A stretch of 64,000 nt of DNA from Tsuneonella flava (GCF_002870965.1 NZ_PHSO01000001.1:248001-312000), one strand, 5' to 3'; positions 24,702-34,738 are shown, counted from the stretch's first letter. The notes: generated from the sequence alone by a model not told the origin. Numbers and translations: made by a program.

Positions 24702-25412
24702 TCAGCGCTTCACCTGGCAGGCCACACCATCGGCTTTCAGCGCGGCGCACAAGGCGTTGGCCGCGGCAAGATCGCCCGGCACCGCCTGCAGGCGATAGAT
24801 AGTGCCGATGTCGACTTTTCCTTCGATCACGCGGTGACGCACGCCGTTCAGTTTATCGGTCTGACGCATCAGGCTTGCCCAGCCCTCCTCTGCCAATGCC
24901 TTGCTGGAATAGGCACCCACCTGAACGCCGGGTCCGCTGACAGGCGCCGCTGCCGCTTCGCCGCCAGCCTTGCCATCTTCCTTCGCGCCAGCGGCCGATT
25001 TCACTGAATCATCGGTGGCGATGCGGCCTTCGGTTTTCTTCCCTTCACCCACCGACGGAGCGATGTCGCCAGTCCCTTCAAAAGTCTGGCCGCCGGGGTT
25101 CGCAGGCTTGACCTTGTAGTCACCTTCAGGTGCCTCGATAGTGGAACCATCGGGGACCAGTTCGGGATCGGGGCCGCGTTTGCCGAGCCACCAGATCAGA
25201 CCGACCAGTACAGCCAACGCCAACAGCGCCAGCAGGGCAAAGCCGACGATACGGCCGGTATCGACCCCACCTTCCTCCTCGTAATCCTCATCCGATTCGA
25301 GCCAGGGCAACCGTTCATTATCGTCTGCGAAGGCCAGCTCTTCAGGTTTCCCGACAACGCTGCCTTCGTCGGGACCGATCGGCCGTTCTTCGTTATCGCC
25401 CCCCGCCATCAT
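24702..25412 (-). CDS. SPOR-domain membrane protein, 236 aa
   Basis: Bitopic inner-membrane protein: an acidic cytoplasmic N-terminus, one span (GFALLALLALAVLVGLIWWL, about residues 54-73), a Gly/Glu/Lys-rich linker and a C-terminal SPOR domain starting GPGVQVGAYSSKALAEEGW and ending ADGVACQVKR. SPOR domains bind denuded septal peptidoglycan. I chose the ATG at 25412, which overlaps the argS stop as TGATG and has GAGGAG 5 bases upstream; an earlier GTG (25415) and a later ATG (25409) are possible. It sits between argS and nagZ, an arrangement linking it to cell-wall turnover at division. Confidence 0.88.
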   Translation of the reverse strand: MMAGGDNEERPIGPDEGSVVGKPEELAFADDNERLPWLESDEDYEEEGGVDTGRIVGFALLALLALAVLVGLIWWLGKRGPDPELVPDGSTIEAPEGDYKVKPANPGGQTFEGTGDIAPSVGEGKKTEGRIATDDSVKSAAGAKEDGKAGGEAAAAPVSGPGVQVGAYSSKALAEEGWASLMRQTDKLNGVRHRVIEGKVDIGTIYRLQAVPGDLAAANALCAALKADGVACQVKR

Positions 25413-27157
25413 CACATCTCCTCAACCGCCTGCACACCAAGCAGTGCCAAGCCATTGTGCACTACTTGCCCGATCTGGCGCGCAAGGAAAAGCCTCGCGC
25501 CAGTAAGAGCCGGATCGTGTGCCACGATGAAGCGCTTTTCCGGCTCGTCATTGCCGAGGTTCCAGAAGGCGTGGAGCGCAGCCGCCAGATCGTAGAGATA
25601 GAACGCAATCCGGTGCGGCTCACGCGCGCTGGCCGCCGCCTCCACGATCCGCGGAAATTGCGCCGCCAGACGGACGAGAGCGATTTCCTCGCCCCCCAAC
25701 CGGTCGAGTGCCGCAGGATCGGGTTTCAGTCCTTCGCCCGCAGCCTTGCGTAGCGTGGAGCTGATGCGGGCGTGGGCATACTGGACATAGAAAACAGGGT
25801 TGTCCTTGCTCGCTTCCACCACCTTGGCGAAATCGAATTCCATCTGGGCCTCAGGTTTGCGGGTCAGCATCGTGAAGCGGACTACGTCTTTGCCAACCTC
25901 TCGCACAACGTCGGCCAGGGTGACGAACGTGCCGGAGCGTTTGCTCATTTTCACCGGTTCGCCGCCGCGCATGAGCTGAACCATTTGTACCAGCTTGACA
26001 TCAAAGGGAATTTCTTTCCCTTCGCCCTGTGCGAGAGCGGCGACGGCAGCCTTGATCCGCTTGACGGTGCCGGCGTGGTCCGCGCCCCAGATGTCGATCA
26101 GGGCATCGGCGGTTTCCGCCTTCTGCATGTGGTAAGCGAGATCGGCTCCGAAGTAGGTCCATTTGCCGTCGGATTTCCTGATCGGGCGATCCTGATCGTC
26201 GCCAAACCGGGTTGCGCGGAACAGTGGCAGTTCGACCGGTTCCCAGTCGTCGATCGTCTTGCCCTTGGGGGCTTCCAGCTGGCCATCGTAGACCAGATCG
26301 TGCGCGCGCAGCCATTTTTCTGCTTCTTCCGGCTTGCCTGCCGCCTGCAGCTCCGCTTCCGACGAGAACACATCGTGTTCGATGCCGAGCAGCACCAGAT
26401 CGGCGCGGATCATATCCATCATCGCATGGACCGCGCGTTTGCGGAACAGTTCCAGCCATTCACTTTCGGGAGCGGCAGCAAACCGATCACCATATTCGGC
26501 GGCCAGCACTTTGCCGATTTCGACCAGATAGTCGCCGGGATAGAGCCCTTCGGGGATCGCACCGATATCTTCGCCCAGCGCTTCCCGGTAACGCAGATGA
26601 ACCGACCGCGCGAGCACATCGACCTGCCCGCCTGCGTCGTTGACGTAATATTCGCGGATCACATCGTGCCCGGCGTATTCCAGCAATGCAGCCAGCGCAT
26701 CGCCCACCACCGCACCGCGGCAATGGCCCATGTGCATCGGGCCAGTGGGGTTGGCCGAAACGTATTCGACGTTGACCCGCGTACCCTGCCCCATTTTCGA
26801 GCGACCGTAATCGGGACCAAGCGCTGCAATCGCCGTCAACTCGTCACGCCAGACCGAATCGGCCAGCCGCAGGTTGATGAAACCCGGCCCGGCAATCTCC
26901 GCACTTTCGACCGAAGGTTCGCGATTGAGATGTTCAACGATCTTTTCCGCCAGCGCGCGCGGATTGGTTGCGGCCTGTTTCGCCAGAACCATCGCGGCGT
27001 TGGTCGCCAGATCGCCATGCGATGGATCGCGCGGCGGTTCGACCGTGACATTCGCGGTAGAAACACCCGCTGGCAACGCACCCTCCATTTCGAGGGCGGA
27101 CAGGACAGCAGCGATACGCGCGGCGAATGCGGCGTGGAGTGTGTGGACTTCGGACAT
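25412..27157 (-). CDS. argS: Arginyl-tRNA synthetase, 581 aa
   Basis: Class I synthetase with the HIGH-type motif [14 protein letters not shown] (HMGH at 142-145) and the KMSKS-type motif KMSKRSGTF near residue 380. It also has an N-terminal Add-1 domain and the C-terminal DALR anticodon-binding domain ending in a [11 protein letters not shown] segment. Length is normal. It is the first gene of the argS-SPOR-(nagZ-scpAB-tatABC) block. Confidence 0.97.
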   Translation of the reverse strand: MSEVHTLHAAFAARIAAVLSALEMEGALPAGVSTANVTVEPPRDPSHGDLATNAAMVLAKQAATNPRALAEKIVEHLNREPSVESAEIAGPGFINLRLADSVWRDELTAIAALGPDYGRSKMGQGTRVNVEYVSANPTGPMHMGHCRGAVVGDALAALLEYAGHDVIREYYVNDAGGQVDVLARSVHLRYREALGEDIGAIPEGLYPGDYLVEIGKVLAAEYGDRFAAAPESEWLELFRKRAVHAMMDMIRADLVLLGIEHDVFSSEAELQAAGKPEEAEKWLRAHDLVYDGQLEAPKGKTIDDWEPVELPLFRATRFGDDQDRPIRKSDGKWTYFGADLAYHMQKAETADALIDIWGADHAGTVKRIKAAVAALAQGEGKEIPFDVKLVQMVQLMRGGEPVKMSKRSGTFVTLADVVREVGKDVVRFTMLTRKPEAQMEFDFAKVVEASKDNPVFYVQYAHARISSTLRKAAGEGLKPDPAALDRLGGEEIALVRLAAQFPRIVEAAASAREPHRIAFYLYDLAAALHAFWNLGNDEPEKRFIVAHDPALTGARLFLARQIGQVVHNGLALLGVQAVEEM

Positions 27158-27285
27158 GGTCGCGCGACTAGCCGAAATGACCGAAAGAGCAAGGTTCGCC
27201 TTGCCCGACCCAGCAAAACCGCCGCCGCCCTATCCCCTTGTCCTTACGCAAAAGGGATAGTCGGCAGACCTGAATTTTCAGTCGA

Positions 27286-27942
27286 TCAGCGGCGCACGTT
27301 GTATGCGAGCTGTTCCGGCGTGAGCTGGAAACCGACCAGCAATTCGAACGTCGCCCGTTCGACTGCCGCCTTCACCGAAGGGGTGGACAGCGGATCGACT
27401 GCGGCATCGGGATCGCCCGCCTTACGCGGCTTGACGATTTCCTTGCGAATTTCGGCAGGCAATGTAGCGGCTGCACGATCGACAAAGGCCCCGGCCTGCG
27501 CTGTCGCCTGAGTGCGGGCCTGTCCATCGGCAAAATTGAGCGTGACTTCCCCGACTCGCTTGCTGACGACCGAATTGCCGCCACGAGTCACGACAGAGAA
27601 GAAGGGCAAAGTCACTTGCCGTGCACCCCGCGTATCGGTGCGGCTGGCAACCACCTGAAACGTGGCATTGGAATAAATCTTTTCCCCGGCGGTCGCTTCG
27701 TCGCAAGTGGACCGGACATCGGTGATCGCAGCGCTGACATCGATATTGTTCGCCGTTTGCGCGCCTGCACTACGGAATGTCGTGATATCGCCTGTGTAAT
27801 CAGGCACGCCCACTGCCGGGCATGGGGTACGGATGGCCGTGATCCCGACACCGTCGGACAACACGAGGTCCCCTCCGCGCTTGCAGCCGGCGAGCGCGGC
27901 CCCCATCATGAGAATGGTCAGGAGGCGATAGCGAGCGATCAT
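27286..27942 (-). CDS. Hypothetical lipoprotein, 218 aa
   Basis: Signal peptide with lipobox ALAGC (Cys about residue 19). The mature protein has two further cysteines (TPCPAVG and RSTCDEA) and beta-rich sequence such as KIYSNATFQVVASRTDTRG and GEVTLNFADGQAR. I do not recognise a named family; it looks like a conserved envelope protein of sphingomonads. It is divergent from ispH with a 75-base gap that contains a hairpin. No enzyme motif is visible. Confidence 0.7.
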   Translation of the reverse strand: MIARYRLLTILMMGAALAGCKRGGDLVLSDGVGITAIRTPCPAVGVPDYTGDITTFRSAGAQTANNIDVSAAITDVRSTCDEATAGEKIYSNATFQVVASRTDTRGARQVTLPFFSVVTRGGNSVVSKRVGEVTLNFADGQARTQATAQAGAFVDRAAATLPAEIRKEIVKPRKAGDPDAAVDPLSTPSVKAAVERATFELLVGFQLTPEQLAYNVRR

Positions 27943-27978
27943 GTCTGTTACGTTCCCAATTCAATCTGTCGTAACACG

Positions 27979-28009
27979 CCCTAGCGGCGCATACGCCGAA
28001 GCGCTAGGG
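27979..28009 (+). promoter_or_regulatory. Hairpin overlapping the ispH ribosome-binding region
   Basis: CCCTAGCG (27979-27986) pairs with CGCTAGGG (28002-28009), with a nested GGCG/CGCC. The 3' arm contains the AGGGG that is the best ribosome site for ispH (ATG at 28018). In an mRNA the stem would hide this site. It could equally be an operator between two divergent genes. Confidence 0.4.
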
Positions 28010-28017
28010 GCCAGAGG

Positions 28018-28992
28018 ATGAACGCGCCATTGCAAAATCCGCCCGCCGATCAAATGCGCCAGCCGCTGACCGTGCTGATTGCCGCACCGCGCGGCTTCTG
28101 CGCCGGGGTGGATCGGGCGATCGAGATCGTCGAACGGGCGATCGATCGTTATGGCGCGCCGGTCTATGTCCGCCACGAAATCGTCCACAACCGATTTGTC
28201 GTCGATGCTCTGAAAGCGAAAGGCGCGATCTTCGTCGAAGAACTGGACGAAGTGCCGGACGACGCGCCCGTGGTGTTCAGCGCCCACGGCGTGCCCAAAG
28301 CGGTCCCGTTGGAAGCAACCCGGCGGGGGCTCGAATGGCTCGACGCGACTTGTCCCCTGGTTAGCAAAGTGCACCGTCAGGCCGAACGCCAGATCGAATC
28401 CGGCCGCCATATCGTGTTTATCGGCCATGTCGGCCACCCTGAAGTGATCGGCACGATGGGTCAGGTTCCCGATGGTTCGATCACGCTGGTCGAAACGGTG
28501 GAAGATGTGGCAGACTTGCCGTTCCCGCAGGATATGGCGCTTGCGTTTCTGACGCAGACCACCCTGTCGGTCGACGATACGGCCAAAGTGGTGGCAGCGC
28601 TGAAGGAACGCTATCCGCATATCGTTGGGCCGAAGGCGGAAGATATCTGCTACGCCACATCCAATCGGCAGGCCGCGGTCAAACAGATCGCACCGGGCAG
28701 CGATCTGGTTCTGGTGATCGGTGCACCCAATTCATCCAACTCGCTTCGCCTGGTCGAAGTGGCGAAGCGATGCGGAACCGACGCCCACCTGATCCAGCGA
28801 GCAACCGACATCCGACCCGAATGGCTCGATGGCGTGGGCACAGTTGGCCTTACAGCGGGCGCTTCGGCACCCGAAACGCTGGTACGCGAAGTGGTGGACC
28901 GGCTGGCCGAATGGCGCGAAGTGGAAGAACACACCCTCGTTTCCGCCGAGGAAAAGATGGTTTTCAAGCTGCCCCGCCAGCTCGTCGGCTAA
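28018..28992 (+). CDS. ispH: 4-hydroxy-3-methylbut-2-enyl diphosphate reductase IspH, 324 aa
   Basis: Last enzyme of the MEP isoprenoid pathway, an iron-sulfur protein. The three cluster cysteines are visible: Cys28 ([12 protein letters not shown]), Cys112 ([11 protein letters not shown]) and Cys211 ([10 protein letters not shown]). Substrate-binding TSNRQ is intact. It is followed by thrB 15 bases downstream and then rnhA, forming an operon. A hairpin covers its ribosome site. Confidence 0.97.
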   Translation: MNAPLQNPPADQMRQPLTVLIAAPRGFCAGVDRAIEIVERAIDRYGAPVYVRHEIVHNRFVVDALKAKGAIFVEELDEVPDDAPVVFSAHGVPKAVPLEATRRGLEWLDATCPLVSKVHRQAERQIESGRHIVFIGHVGHPEVIGTMGQVPDGSITLVETVEDVADLPFPQDMALAFLTQTTLSVDDTAKVVAALKERYPHIVGPKAEDICYATSNRQAAVKQIAPGSDLVLVIGAPNSSNSLRLVEVAKRCGTDAHLIQRATDIRPEWLDGVGTVGLTAGASAPETLVREVVDRLAEWREVEEHTLVSAEEKMVFKLPRQLVG

Positions 28993-29007
28993 CCGGGCAA
29001 GACTTTC

Positions 29008-29991
29008 ATGGCTGTTTACACCCATCTGGGCGCAGAAGATCTCGCCTCTCTGATCGCCACTTACGATGTGGGCGAACTTGTTTCCGCGAAAGGTATCGCG
29101 GAAGGAGTCTCGAACTCCAACTGGCTGATCGAAACGACCGGAGCCGACGGTACGGGCGCACGATTTATTCTGACGATGTACGAACGACGGATCGAACTGG
29201 ACGATCTGCCTTTCTTCCTCGGCCTGCTCGATCATCTGTCTGCCCACGGCGCGCCTGTGCCGCGCACAATTCACTGTCGCGACGGTGATGCCTATCAGTT
29301 GATCGATGGCAAGGCGGTGGCGCTGATCGAATTCCTGCCGGGCGTATCGGTGGATCAGCCCACACCCGCACAGGCACGGGCCGTGGGTGCCGCGCTGGCT
29401 GAAATGCACCGCGCCGCGCACGATTTTCCAATGGAACGCCCCAACACACTCGACATCGGGGAAAGCCTGCGTGTGTTGCAACATTGCGGCGGCAATGCGC
29501 TGGCGACAGTCGATCCTGCATTGCCCGAGATGATCGACCATGCCGCACGACTGAGCGCTGCCTGGCCGCAAGGCTTGCCACAGGCGGTGTGCCATACCGA
29601 TCTGTTCCCGGACAACGTGTTGATGCGTGGCAGCAGCGTAACCGGCATGATCGATTTCTATTTCGCCTGCACCGATGCAATGGCTTACGACATTGCAGTC
29701 ACACACGCGGCGTGGAGCTTCGATAAAAGTGGTGGCCGGTTCGATCCGGCCATCGGGCGCGCCTTGCTTGCCGGATATGAGTCGGTTCGCTCTCTCGACC
29801 CGGTGGAACGGCGGAGCTTGCCGGTACTGGCGCAAGGGGCATGTCTGCGCTTCGTCGCCAGTCGGGCGGAAGACTGGCTGGAAACGCCCGTCGATGCACT
29901 GGTGACGCGCAAAGATCCGATGGATTACGTTCGTCGGCTCCACTTCTACGCCGAAGCGGGCGATAACCCCTTCCATCCGGCAGCAGATTGA
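29008..29991 (+). CDS. thrB: Homoserine kinase ThrB (APH-type), 327 aa
   Basis: This is the aminoglycoside-phosphotransferase-fold homoserine kinase used by many alphaproteobacteria, not the GHMP type. It has the N-terminal [20 protein letters not shown], the catalytic Brenner-type loop [11 protein letters not shown] and the following [17 protein letters not shown] with the metal-binding Asp. It phosphorylates homoserine on the way to threonine. It is co-transcribed with ispH and rnhA. Confidence 0.93.
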   Translation: MAVYTHLGAEDLASLIATYDVGELVSAKGIAEGVSNSNWLIETTGADGTGARFILTMYERRIELDDLPFFLGLLDHLSAHGAPVPRTIHCRDGDAYQLIDGKAVALIEFLPGVSVDQPTPAQARAVGAALAEMHRAAHDFPMERPNTLDIGESLRVLQHCGGNALATVDPALPEMIDHAARLSAAWPQGLPQAVCHTDLFPDNVLMRGSSVTGMIDFYFACTDAMAYDIAVTHAAWSFDKSGGRFDPAIGRALLAGYESVRSLDPVERRSLPVLAQGACLRFVASRAEDWLETPVDALVTRKDPMDYVRRLHFYAEAGDNPFHPAAD

Positions 29992-30008
29992 GCCACGCCG
30001 AGCCGACT

Positions 30009-30452
30009 ATGAAACACGTTGAAATATTCACCGATGGCGCGTGCAAAGGCAATCCCGGCCCGGGCGGCTGGGGCGCTTTGTTGCGAATGGGGCCTCATGA
30101 GAAGGAACTGTCGGGCGGAGAGGCCGATACGACCAACAACCGCATGGAAATGACCGCCGTAATCCGCGCGCTGGAAGCGTTGATCGAACCGTGCGAGATT
30201 TCACTCTATTCCGACAGCAAATATGTGATCGACGGGATCACCAAATGGGTCGATGGCTGGCAGAAGCGCGGCTGGATCAATGCCAGCAAGCAGCCCGTCC
30301 GTAATAAGGATTTGTGGCACGAACTGATTGCCGCGACCAAATCGCACCAGATCGAATGGAACTGGATCCGCGGGCATTCGGGCCACCCCGAAAATGAACG
30401 CGTGGATCAACTAGCTGTTATCGCGGCGGAAAAGGCCGCAGCAGGCGAATAA
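30009..30452 (+). CDS. rnhA: Ribonuclease HI, 147 aa
   Basis: Complete catalytic set: Asp9 ([16 protein letters not shown]), Glu47 (NNRMEMTA), Asp69 (LYSDSKYV) and Asp133 (NERVDQLA), plus the His123 loop GHSGH. It degrades RNA in RNA-DNA hybrids. I chose the ATG at 30009, as in other RnhA proteins ([10 protein letters not shown]). A TTG at 29988 overlapping the thrB stop would add seven residues. Confidence 0.96.
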   Translation: MKHVEIFTDGACKGNPGPGGWGALLRMGPHEKELSGGEADTTNNRMEMTAVIRALEALIEPCEISLYSDSKYVIDGITKWVDGWQKRGWINASKQPVRNKDLWHELIAATKSHQIEWNWIRGHSGHPENERVDQLAVIAAEKAAAGE

Positions 30453-30453
30453 A

Positions 30454-30485
30454 AAACCCTCTCCCACAAACGGGGGAGAGGGTTT
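30454..30485 (+). terminator. Terminator of the ispH-thrB-rnhA operon
   Basis: Perfect 12-bp stem AAACCCTCTCCC / GGGAGAGGGTTT around an 8-base loop, directly after the rnhA stop. A-run and T-run flanks make it potentially bidirectional. Confidence 0.75.
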
Positions 30486-30585
30486 GAAATCGGGGATTTG
30501 CGGAGACGGAACAGTGCCCGCCACTCAGCCCGCAAGGTAGCACGCGACCGGCCCCCTCTCTCCCTTTAATGGAAGAGAGCGCCGA

Positions 30586-30762
30586 TCAGCTTTCGTCTAC
30601 GGTTTCTGCATCCGGGCCATTTTTCTTGATCGATTCGATGGCGTTCTTGGCATTCGCCTTCGAGCTGTAGCCTTCGGTCCAGAAAATCGGCTCGGCATTG
30701 TACATGAAGTAAGCTACGAATTCGCCAGCCTTATTCTTCTTAATCTTAAAATGATGCGCCAT
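30586..30762 (-). CDS. YegP family (DUF1508) protein, 58 aa
   Basis: Single-repeat YegP/DUF1508 protein. It begins MAHHFKIKKNKAGEFVAYFMYN, then GYSSKANAKNAIESIKKN, the family signature of a F/Y-x-K-N-GE-F-rich strand and a helix A-x-x-x-I-x-S-V/I-K. The ATG at 30762 is preceded by a textbook AAAGGAGGT. An upstream frame to 30792 is not needed. It is a small basic cytosolic protein of unknown function, stress-associated in other bacteria. Confidence 0.88.
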   Translation of the reverse strand: MAHHFKIKKNKAGEFVAYFMYNAEPIFWTEGYSSKANAKNAIESIKKNGPDAETVDES

Positions 30763-30811
30763 CTGGCCACCTCCTTTACAGGTTAAGTTCAATCGGCAGC
30801 CTAGCTTCTGG

Positions 30812-31930
30812 TTAACGAGAGTCCAGTACGAACCGCGCCGGATCGTATAACGCCGCGTCGATCGCCTGAGTCAGTTCGTCCCGCTCAGCACCCAGCAACA
30901 GTTGCGCGCCCAGCCGGGCCGCTGCCGGTGCCGTCTGGATGCCAAATCCCCCCTGCCCCGCGAACCAGAAAAAACCCGGCATTGTGGGATCGAAGCCATA
31001 GACCGGGGCGCGATCGGGAGCAAAACTGCGTAAGCCCGCCCATTTGCGATCCACCCCCAGCACCCGCCAGTCAACCACGTGTTCGAACCGGTCGATGGCC
31101 TGCGCCACCGCCAGTTCTTCCGGGGCGGCATCGCATGGGGGCGACGGTTCTTCGTCATGCGGGCTCAGCCACAAACGGCCGCTTTCGGGCTTGAAATAGA
31201 ACTGGCCGGAAATGTCGAGCACCAGCGGCAGATCGACCGGCAGAAGCGGGTCTGTGCGAAGCTGTACCACAGTGCGCCGCAATGGCTGGATATCCAATGC
31301 GGCGGCACCGGCCATCCGGGCCACATTATCCGCCCACGCCCCGGCGGCATTCACCAGAATGCGCGCGCGCAATGTATCGCCGTGCTCGGTGGTAATGTGC
31401 CACAAGTCGCTGACCCTCTGTGCTTGCGAAACGCGGGCGCGGTTACGCTGCTCCACTCCGCCCTGTCGGGCTGCGGCGAGGTAATGCTGATGCACCCCCG
31501 CCACGTCGATATCGGCGCATGCTTCTTCCCACAAAGCCATGCACCATTCGGGGCGCAAGCCGGGCAGGTGCCGCTCGATGCTCGCACGGTCGAGACGTTC
31601 GATAGAAACGCCACTGTTGGCAAAGCGCGCCACGAATGCATCCATCGCCGCGCTGTCTTCCGCTCTGCCAATATAGAGCGCACCGCGCGGCGTCAGAAAC
31701 CCGTGTTCGCGCAACCATGTGCCCGATGGCAGAGTGAGTGGCACGATCTCGGGCCCGCCATAGCATTCTTCCCAGAATGCCGCCGAACGGCCCGTGGTGT
31801 GATAACCCGGACGATCCTCCGCCTCCAGCATCACAATCGCCCCGCCACCGAGTTGCGCCAGTTCCGCCGCGATGCTGGCCCCGGCCATTCCGGCCCCGAC
31901 CACTGCGATATCGTAGATGTCTTCGTTCAC
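30812..31930 (-). CDS. FAD-dependent oxidoreductase (DAO family), 372 aa
   Basis: Glycine/D-amino-acid oxidase-type flavoprotein. It has the N-terminal dinucleotide motif VVGAGMAGASIAAELA, an acidic end of strand 2 (MLEAEDRPGYHTTGRSAAFW), and a C-terminal FAD loop GFFWFAGQGGFGIQTAPAAA. The GTG start overlaps the stop of the upstream hydrolase (GTGA), so the two are translationally coupled. No signal peptide is visible. It probably oxidises an amine or hydroxy acid; the substrate is unknown. Confidence 0.87.
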   Translation of the reverse strand: MNEDIYDIAVVGAGMAGASIAAELAQLGGGAIVMLEAEDRPGYHTTGRSAAFWEECYGGPEIVPLTLPSGTWLREHGFLTPRGALYIGRAEDSAAMDAFVARFANSGVSIERLDRASIERHLPGLRPEWCMALWEEACADIDVAGVHQHYLAAARQGGVEQRNRARVSQAQRVSDLWHITTEHGDTLRARILVNAAGAWADNVARMAGAAALDIQPLRRTVVQLRTDPLLPVDLPLVLDISGQFYFKPESGRLWLSPHDEEPSPPCDAAPEELAVAQAIDRFEHVVDWRVLGVDRKWAGLRSFAPDRAPVYGFDPTMPGFFWFAGQGGFGIQTAPAAARLGAQLLLGAERDELTQAIDAALYDPARFVLDSR

Positions 31931-32922
31931 TGCCCTGTTGCGATCCCGTCGAGAAATGAGTCGATTGCGCCAAGCGCTCTGTCGCGCACAGGGTCGGCTT
32001 CACGCAATAGTTCGTGGCTTGCCTCGTCGCCAAACACGACCAGCTGACAGTGCGGCATTCGTGCGGCGGCAGTTTCGATTGCTCCAAAATCGACCAGCTT
32101 GTCTGCTGTCGTCGCCACAACGATAGTCGAAGTGGTCACGCTTTCCAGCACGCCGGGCGCATACAACCGCCGCATGGAGGCATATCCCCGCTCGACCCAA
32201 CCCCAGCTACCCGGTCCCATCACCAGTTCGGGCCGCTGTTCACGCCACCATATTTCATCGGCATAGCGTTCGCGGTCGTGAGTCAGCAGCAGTTCGCGCC
32301 CTTGCGGCACTTCGCCGGGCTTCTCGCTCCATTTCCATGCAGGCCGCCGTGCATCGCCCAGCGATTTCATCAGGCGGGCCGCAACATGCATTACACCGAC
32401 TGGCAACGGCCCGATGAAACCCAGCATCGGTGCCGACAGCACCAGCCCATCGGGCGCCACCCGCTTGTCCGCCACCGCGCGCAAGACCAAATGCCCACCC
32501 ATCGAATGCCCGGCCAGCAGATGCGGCCCCGGCGTTTCCGCACACCAGCGATCCCACAGCACCCCAAGATCAGCAATCCATGTGCCGAAATCGTCGATAT
32601 GGCCAGTGACCGCATCTTTGCCTAACCGACCGGAACCCGCTTGCCCGCGCCAGTCCGAAGCAGTGACGTGCCAGCCCATGTCATGCCAGTGAGCCAGCGT
32701 TTCGAGGTACTTTTCGTAAAAGTCGCCCCGCCCCGGCATGAACAGGATGGAACCGCGCGGAGCGGCATCGCCTGTGCCGGGCTGCGCCCAGTCGATCCGC
32801 CGAACCGCGTGGCCATCGGCAGTATGCCACACGCTTTCCTTCGCGTCCGCGGGGATCGCACGGCGATCAAACGCTTTACCGGCACCGGAGCGGCCCGATC
32901 GTGCTTTATCGAACTGGCTAAT
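31927..32922 (-). CDS. Alpha/beta hydrolase (lysophospholipase-like), about 331 aa
   Basis: PldB/monoacylglycerol-lipase type hydrolase. It has the oxyanion strand GSILFMPGRGDFYEKYLETLAHW, the nucleophile elbow AGHSMGGHLVLRAV (Ser in GHSMG), and a C-terminal His in DEASHELLREAD. The start is uncertain. The frame is open to a GTG at 33024, but that lies inside the divergent cpaA gene and lacks a ribosome site. An ATT at 32922 has a strong GGAGGG 5 bases upstream and no ATG, GTG or TTG follows before the conserved-looking FDRRAIP, so I place the start there. It is coupled to the FAD oxidoreductase by a GTGA overlap. Confidence 0.8.
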   Translation of the reverse strand: MSQFDKARSGRSGAGKAFDRRAIPADAKESVWHTADGHAVRRIDWAQPGTGDAAPRGSILFMPGRGDFYEKYLETLAHWHDMGWHVTASDWRGQAGSGRLGKDAVTGHIDDFGTWIADLGVLWDRWCAETPGPHLLAGHSMGGHLVLRAVADKRVAPDGLVLSAPMLGFIGPLPVGVMHVAARLMKSLGDARRPAWKWSEKPGEVPQGRELLLTHDRERYADEIWWREQRPELVMGPGSWGWVERGYASMRRLYAPGVLESVTTSTIVVATTADKLVDFGAIETAAARMPHCQLVVFGDEASHELLREADPVRDRALGAIDSFLDGIATGQ

Positions 32923-33003
32923 CGCATCCCTCCGATCTTGGTTACTATTTGGTAAGCACTCGCCTGTAGCAACGACCCTCGACGGGGAACCTTGGGGGCT
33001 TCG

Positions 33004-33492
33004 ATGCTTACGGAATACATTCACTACGGACTGCTGGCAGCATTGGCAATCGCACTGCTGATTGCTGCGTTCACCGATTGGCGCAGCCGCAAAATCGGCA
33101 ACTGGCTGAACGCCACGATTGCGCTGGGCGCGCCATTATTCTGGTGGGCCGGCGGCCTGACGCTATGGCCCGAAGTCGCCACGCAGATTGGCATCGCGAT
33201 CGCCACATTTGCCGTTCTTTCTGTGCTGTTTGCGCTGAAATGGATGGGCGGCGGCGATGTGAAATTGCTGACCGCGCTGGCGCTGTGGATCGAGCCGACG
33301 TGGTTCCTCAAACTGCTTATCATGATGGCGCTGCTTGGCGGAGCTCTCACGCTGGCAATGGGTGCTTGGCATATCGCGCGCCGCCAGCGGGATCGGCTGG
33401 CCATTCCATATGGTGTCGCGATTTCCGCTGCGGGCCTGTGGGTGCTCAGCGCTCACTACCTGCCGATCGCCCAATCTGCCCTGGCAAGTTGA
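33004..33492 (+). CDS. cpaA: Prepilin peptidase CpaA (A24 family), 162 aa
   Basis: Short membrane aspartic protease that cuts Flp-type prepilins. Both catalytic aspartates are visible: Asp25 in FTDWRSRKIGNWLN and Asp85 in KWMGGGDVKLL (the GxGD motif). About five spans. The ATG at 33004 follows a GGGGGC stretch. It is the first gene of the Tad pilus locus. Confidence 0.93.
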   Translation: MLTEYIHYGLLAALAIALLIAAFTDWRSRKIGNWLNATIALGAPLFWWAGGLTLWPEVATQIGIAIATFAVLSVLFALKWMGGGDVKLLTALALWIEPTWFLKLLIMMALLGGALTLAMGAWHIARRQRDRLAIPYGVAISAAGLWVLSAHYLPIAQSALAS

Positions 33493-33579
33493 ACCTGATT
33501 TTAACCATTCGAGTCTTAATGATCGAAAATATACCCGCCCACATTTCAGGGCGTTGGTCATGAGGGGGCTATAATAGCC

Positions 33580-34674
33580 ATGGACAGTAAAAAGCTGGTT
33601 TTGCTCGTTGGTGCTCTGGTGATCGCGATTGCGACCGCTCTGATGGCGCGCAGCATGTTCGCGGGGGCACCTGCACCGCAGGCAGAGGCCGCCGCCAAAA
33701 CACCGACCGGGCCGAAGGTGCTCGTCGCGCAGCGTGTGCTGCCCACGGGCACGATCGTCACTGCAGATGCCATCGGTTTCCAGCAATGGCCGAAGGAACT
33801 CGTCAAGGATGCCTATTTCATCGATGGCGAATCCGACGTTTCCAAACTGCTCGGCACTGTCGTCCGGTTCCCGATCACCGCTGGTGAGCCCGTCACACAG
33901 GGTTCGCTGGTAAAACCCGGCGACCGTGGTTTTCTCGCTGCCGCACTTGGGCCGGGAATGCGGGCCGTCACTGTCCCGGTATCCGACAATACCGGCGTCG
34001 CAGGCTTCGTATTCCCCGGTGACCGGGTCGATCTGGTGCTCACACAGACAGTCAAAGGTGACGGTGAAGGCAGCAGCCTGAAGGCATCGGAAACCATTTT
34101 GCGTAACCTGCGCGTGCTGGCCACCGACCAGTCGACCACGCAAGACACTGTCGATGGGAAAACACAGGTCAAAGGGTTTCGCACCGTCACGCTGGAAGTA
34201 ACGCCCAAGATCGCGGAAAAGGTCGCCGTCGCGCAGACCATCGGCACAATCAGCCTGTCTCTGCGCTCGATCGCTGACAATCAGTCTGAACTCGACTCGG
34301 CAATCGCGTCGGGCAAAGTCAAAATTCCGGACAACGCCACGCCGCAGGAAGAAGAACGTCTGCTGGCGAAAGCAGCCAGCTCGCCCAGCGATGGCCCGTC
34401 GACGTATCAGACCGGCGGTGACGTGTCGCGCTTCCAGCGCCGCACGATGCCCGCCGCAAGGCCCGATCCGAACCAGATGATGGTGCAGAATGGGAACGGC
34501 ACAACCACCACCGTGGTGCAGCGCCCATCGGGACCGTCAGTCCGGGTTACTCGCGGCAAGAATACTTCGAGCGTGACGATCTCGCGCAGCACCGGTCAGG
34601 TGATCGATACTCAGGCCGAAGCCATGGGCAACGGCGGGCAGGCAGTCGCCGGCACGCTGGGCGCCTATCCATAA
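33580..34674 (+). CDS. cpaB: Flp pilus assembly protein CpaB (RcpC), 364 aa
   Basis: N-terminal anchor (LVLLVGALVIAIATALMA), then a SAF domain (VLVAQRVLPTGTIVTADAIGFQQWP) and the RcpC/CpaB domain (about 110-250) with FVFPGDRVDLVLTQ. The C-terminal 90 residues are a disordered Pro/Thr/Ser/Gln-rich tail. It is thought to connect the secretin to the periplasmic pilus machinery. It lies between cpaA and cpaC. Confidence 0.92.
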   Translation: MDSKKLVLLVGALVIAIATALMARSMFAGAPAPQAEAAAKTPTGPKVLVAQRVLPTGTIVTADAIGFQQWPKELVKDAYFIDGESDVSKLLGTVVRFPITAGEPVTQGSLVKPGDRGFLAAALGPGMRAVTVPVSDNTGVAGFVFPGDRVDLVLTQTVKGDGEGSSLKASETILRNLRVLATDQSTTQDTVDGKTQVKGFRTVTLEVTPKIAEKVAVAQTIGTISLSLRSIADNQSELDSAIASGKVKIPDNATPQEEERLLAKAASSPSDGPSTYQTGGDVSRFQRRTMPAARPDPNQMMVQNGNGTTTTVVQRPSGPSVRVTRGKNTSSVTISRSTGQVIDTQAEAMGNGGQAVAGTLGAYP

Positions 34675-34738
34675 GGATTGCACGATGAACGCCACGCATT
34701 CCATTCCCGGTTTCGGATTTCACACGAGGGGCAAAGCT

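Noticed and set aside
25772-27511. Open plus-strand frame of about 580 codons opposite argS
   Set aside because: Antisense shadow of a housekeeping gene with random composition.
33493-33579. CtrA-type site TTAA...TTAA before cpaB
   Set aside because: The two half-sites are 11 bases apart rather than the usual 7, so it does not fit the known consensus.
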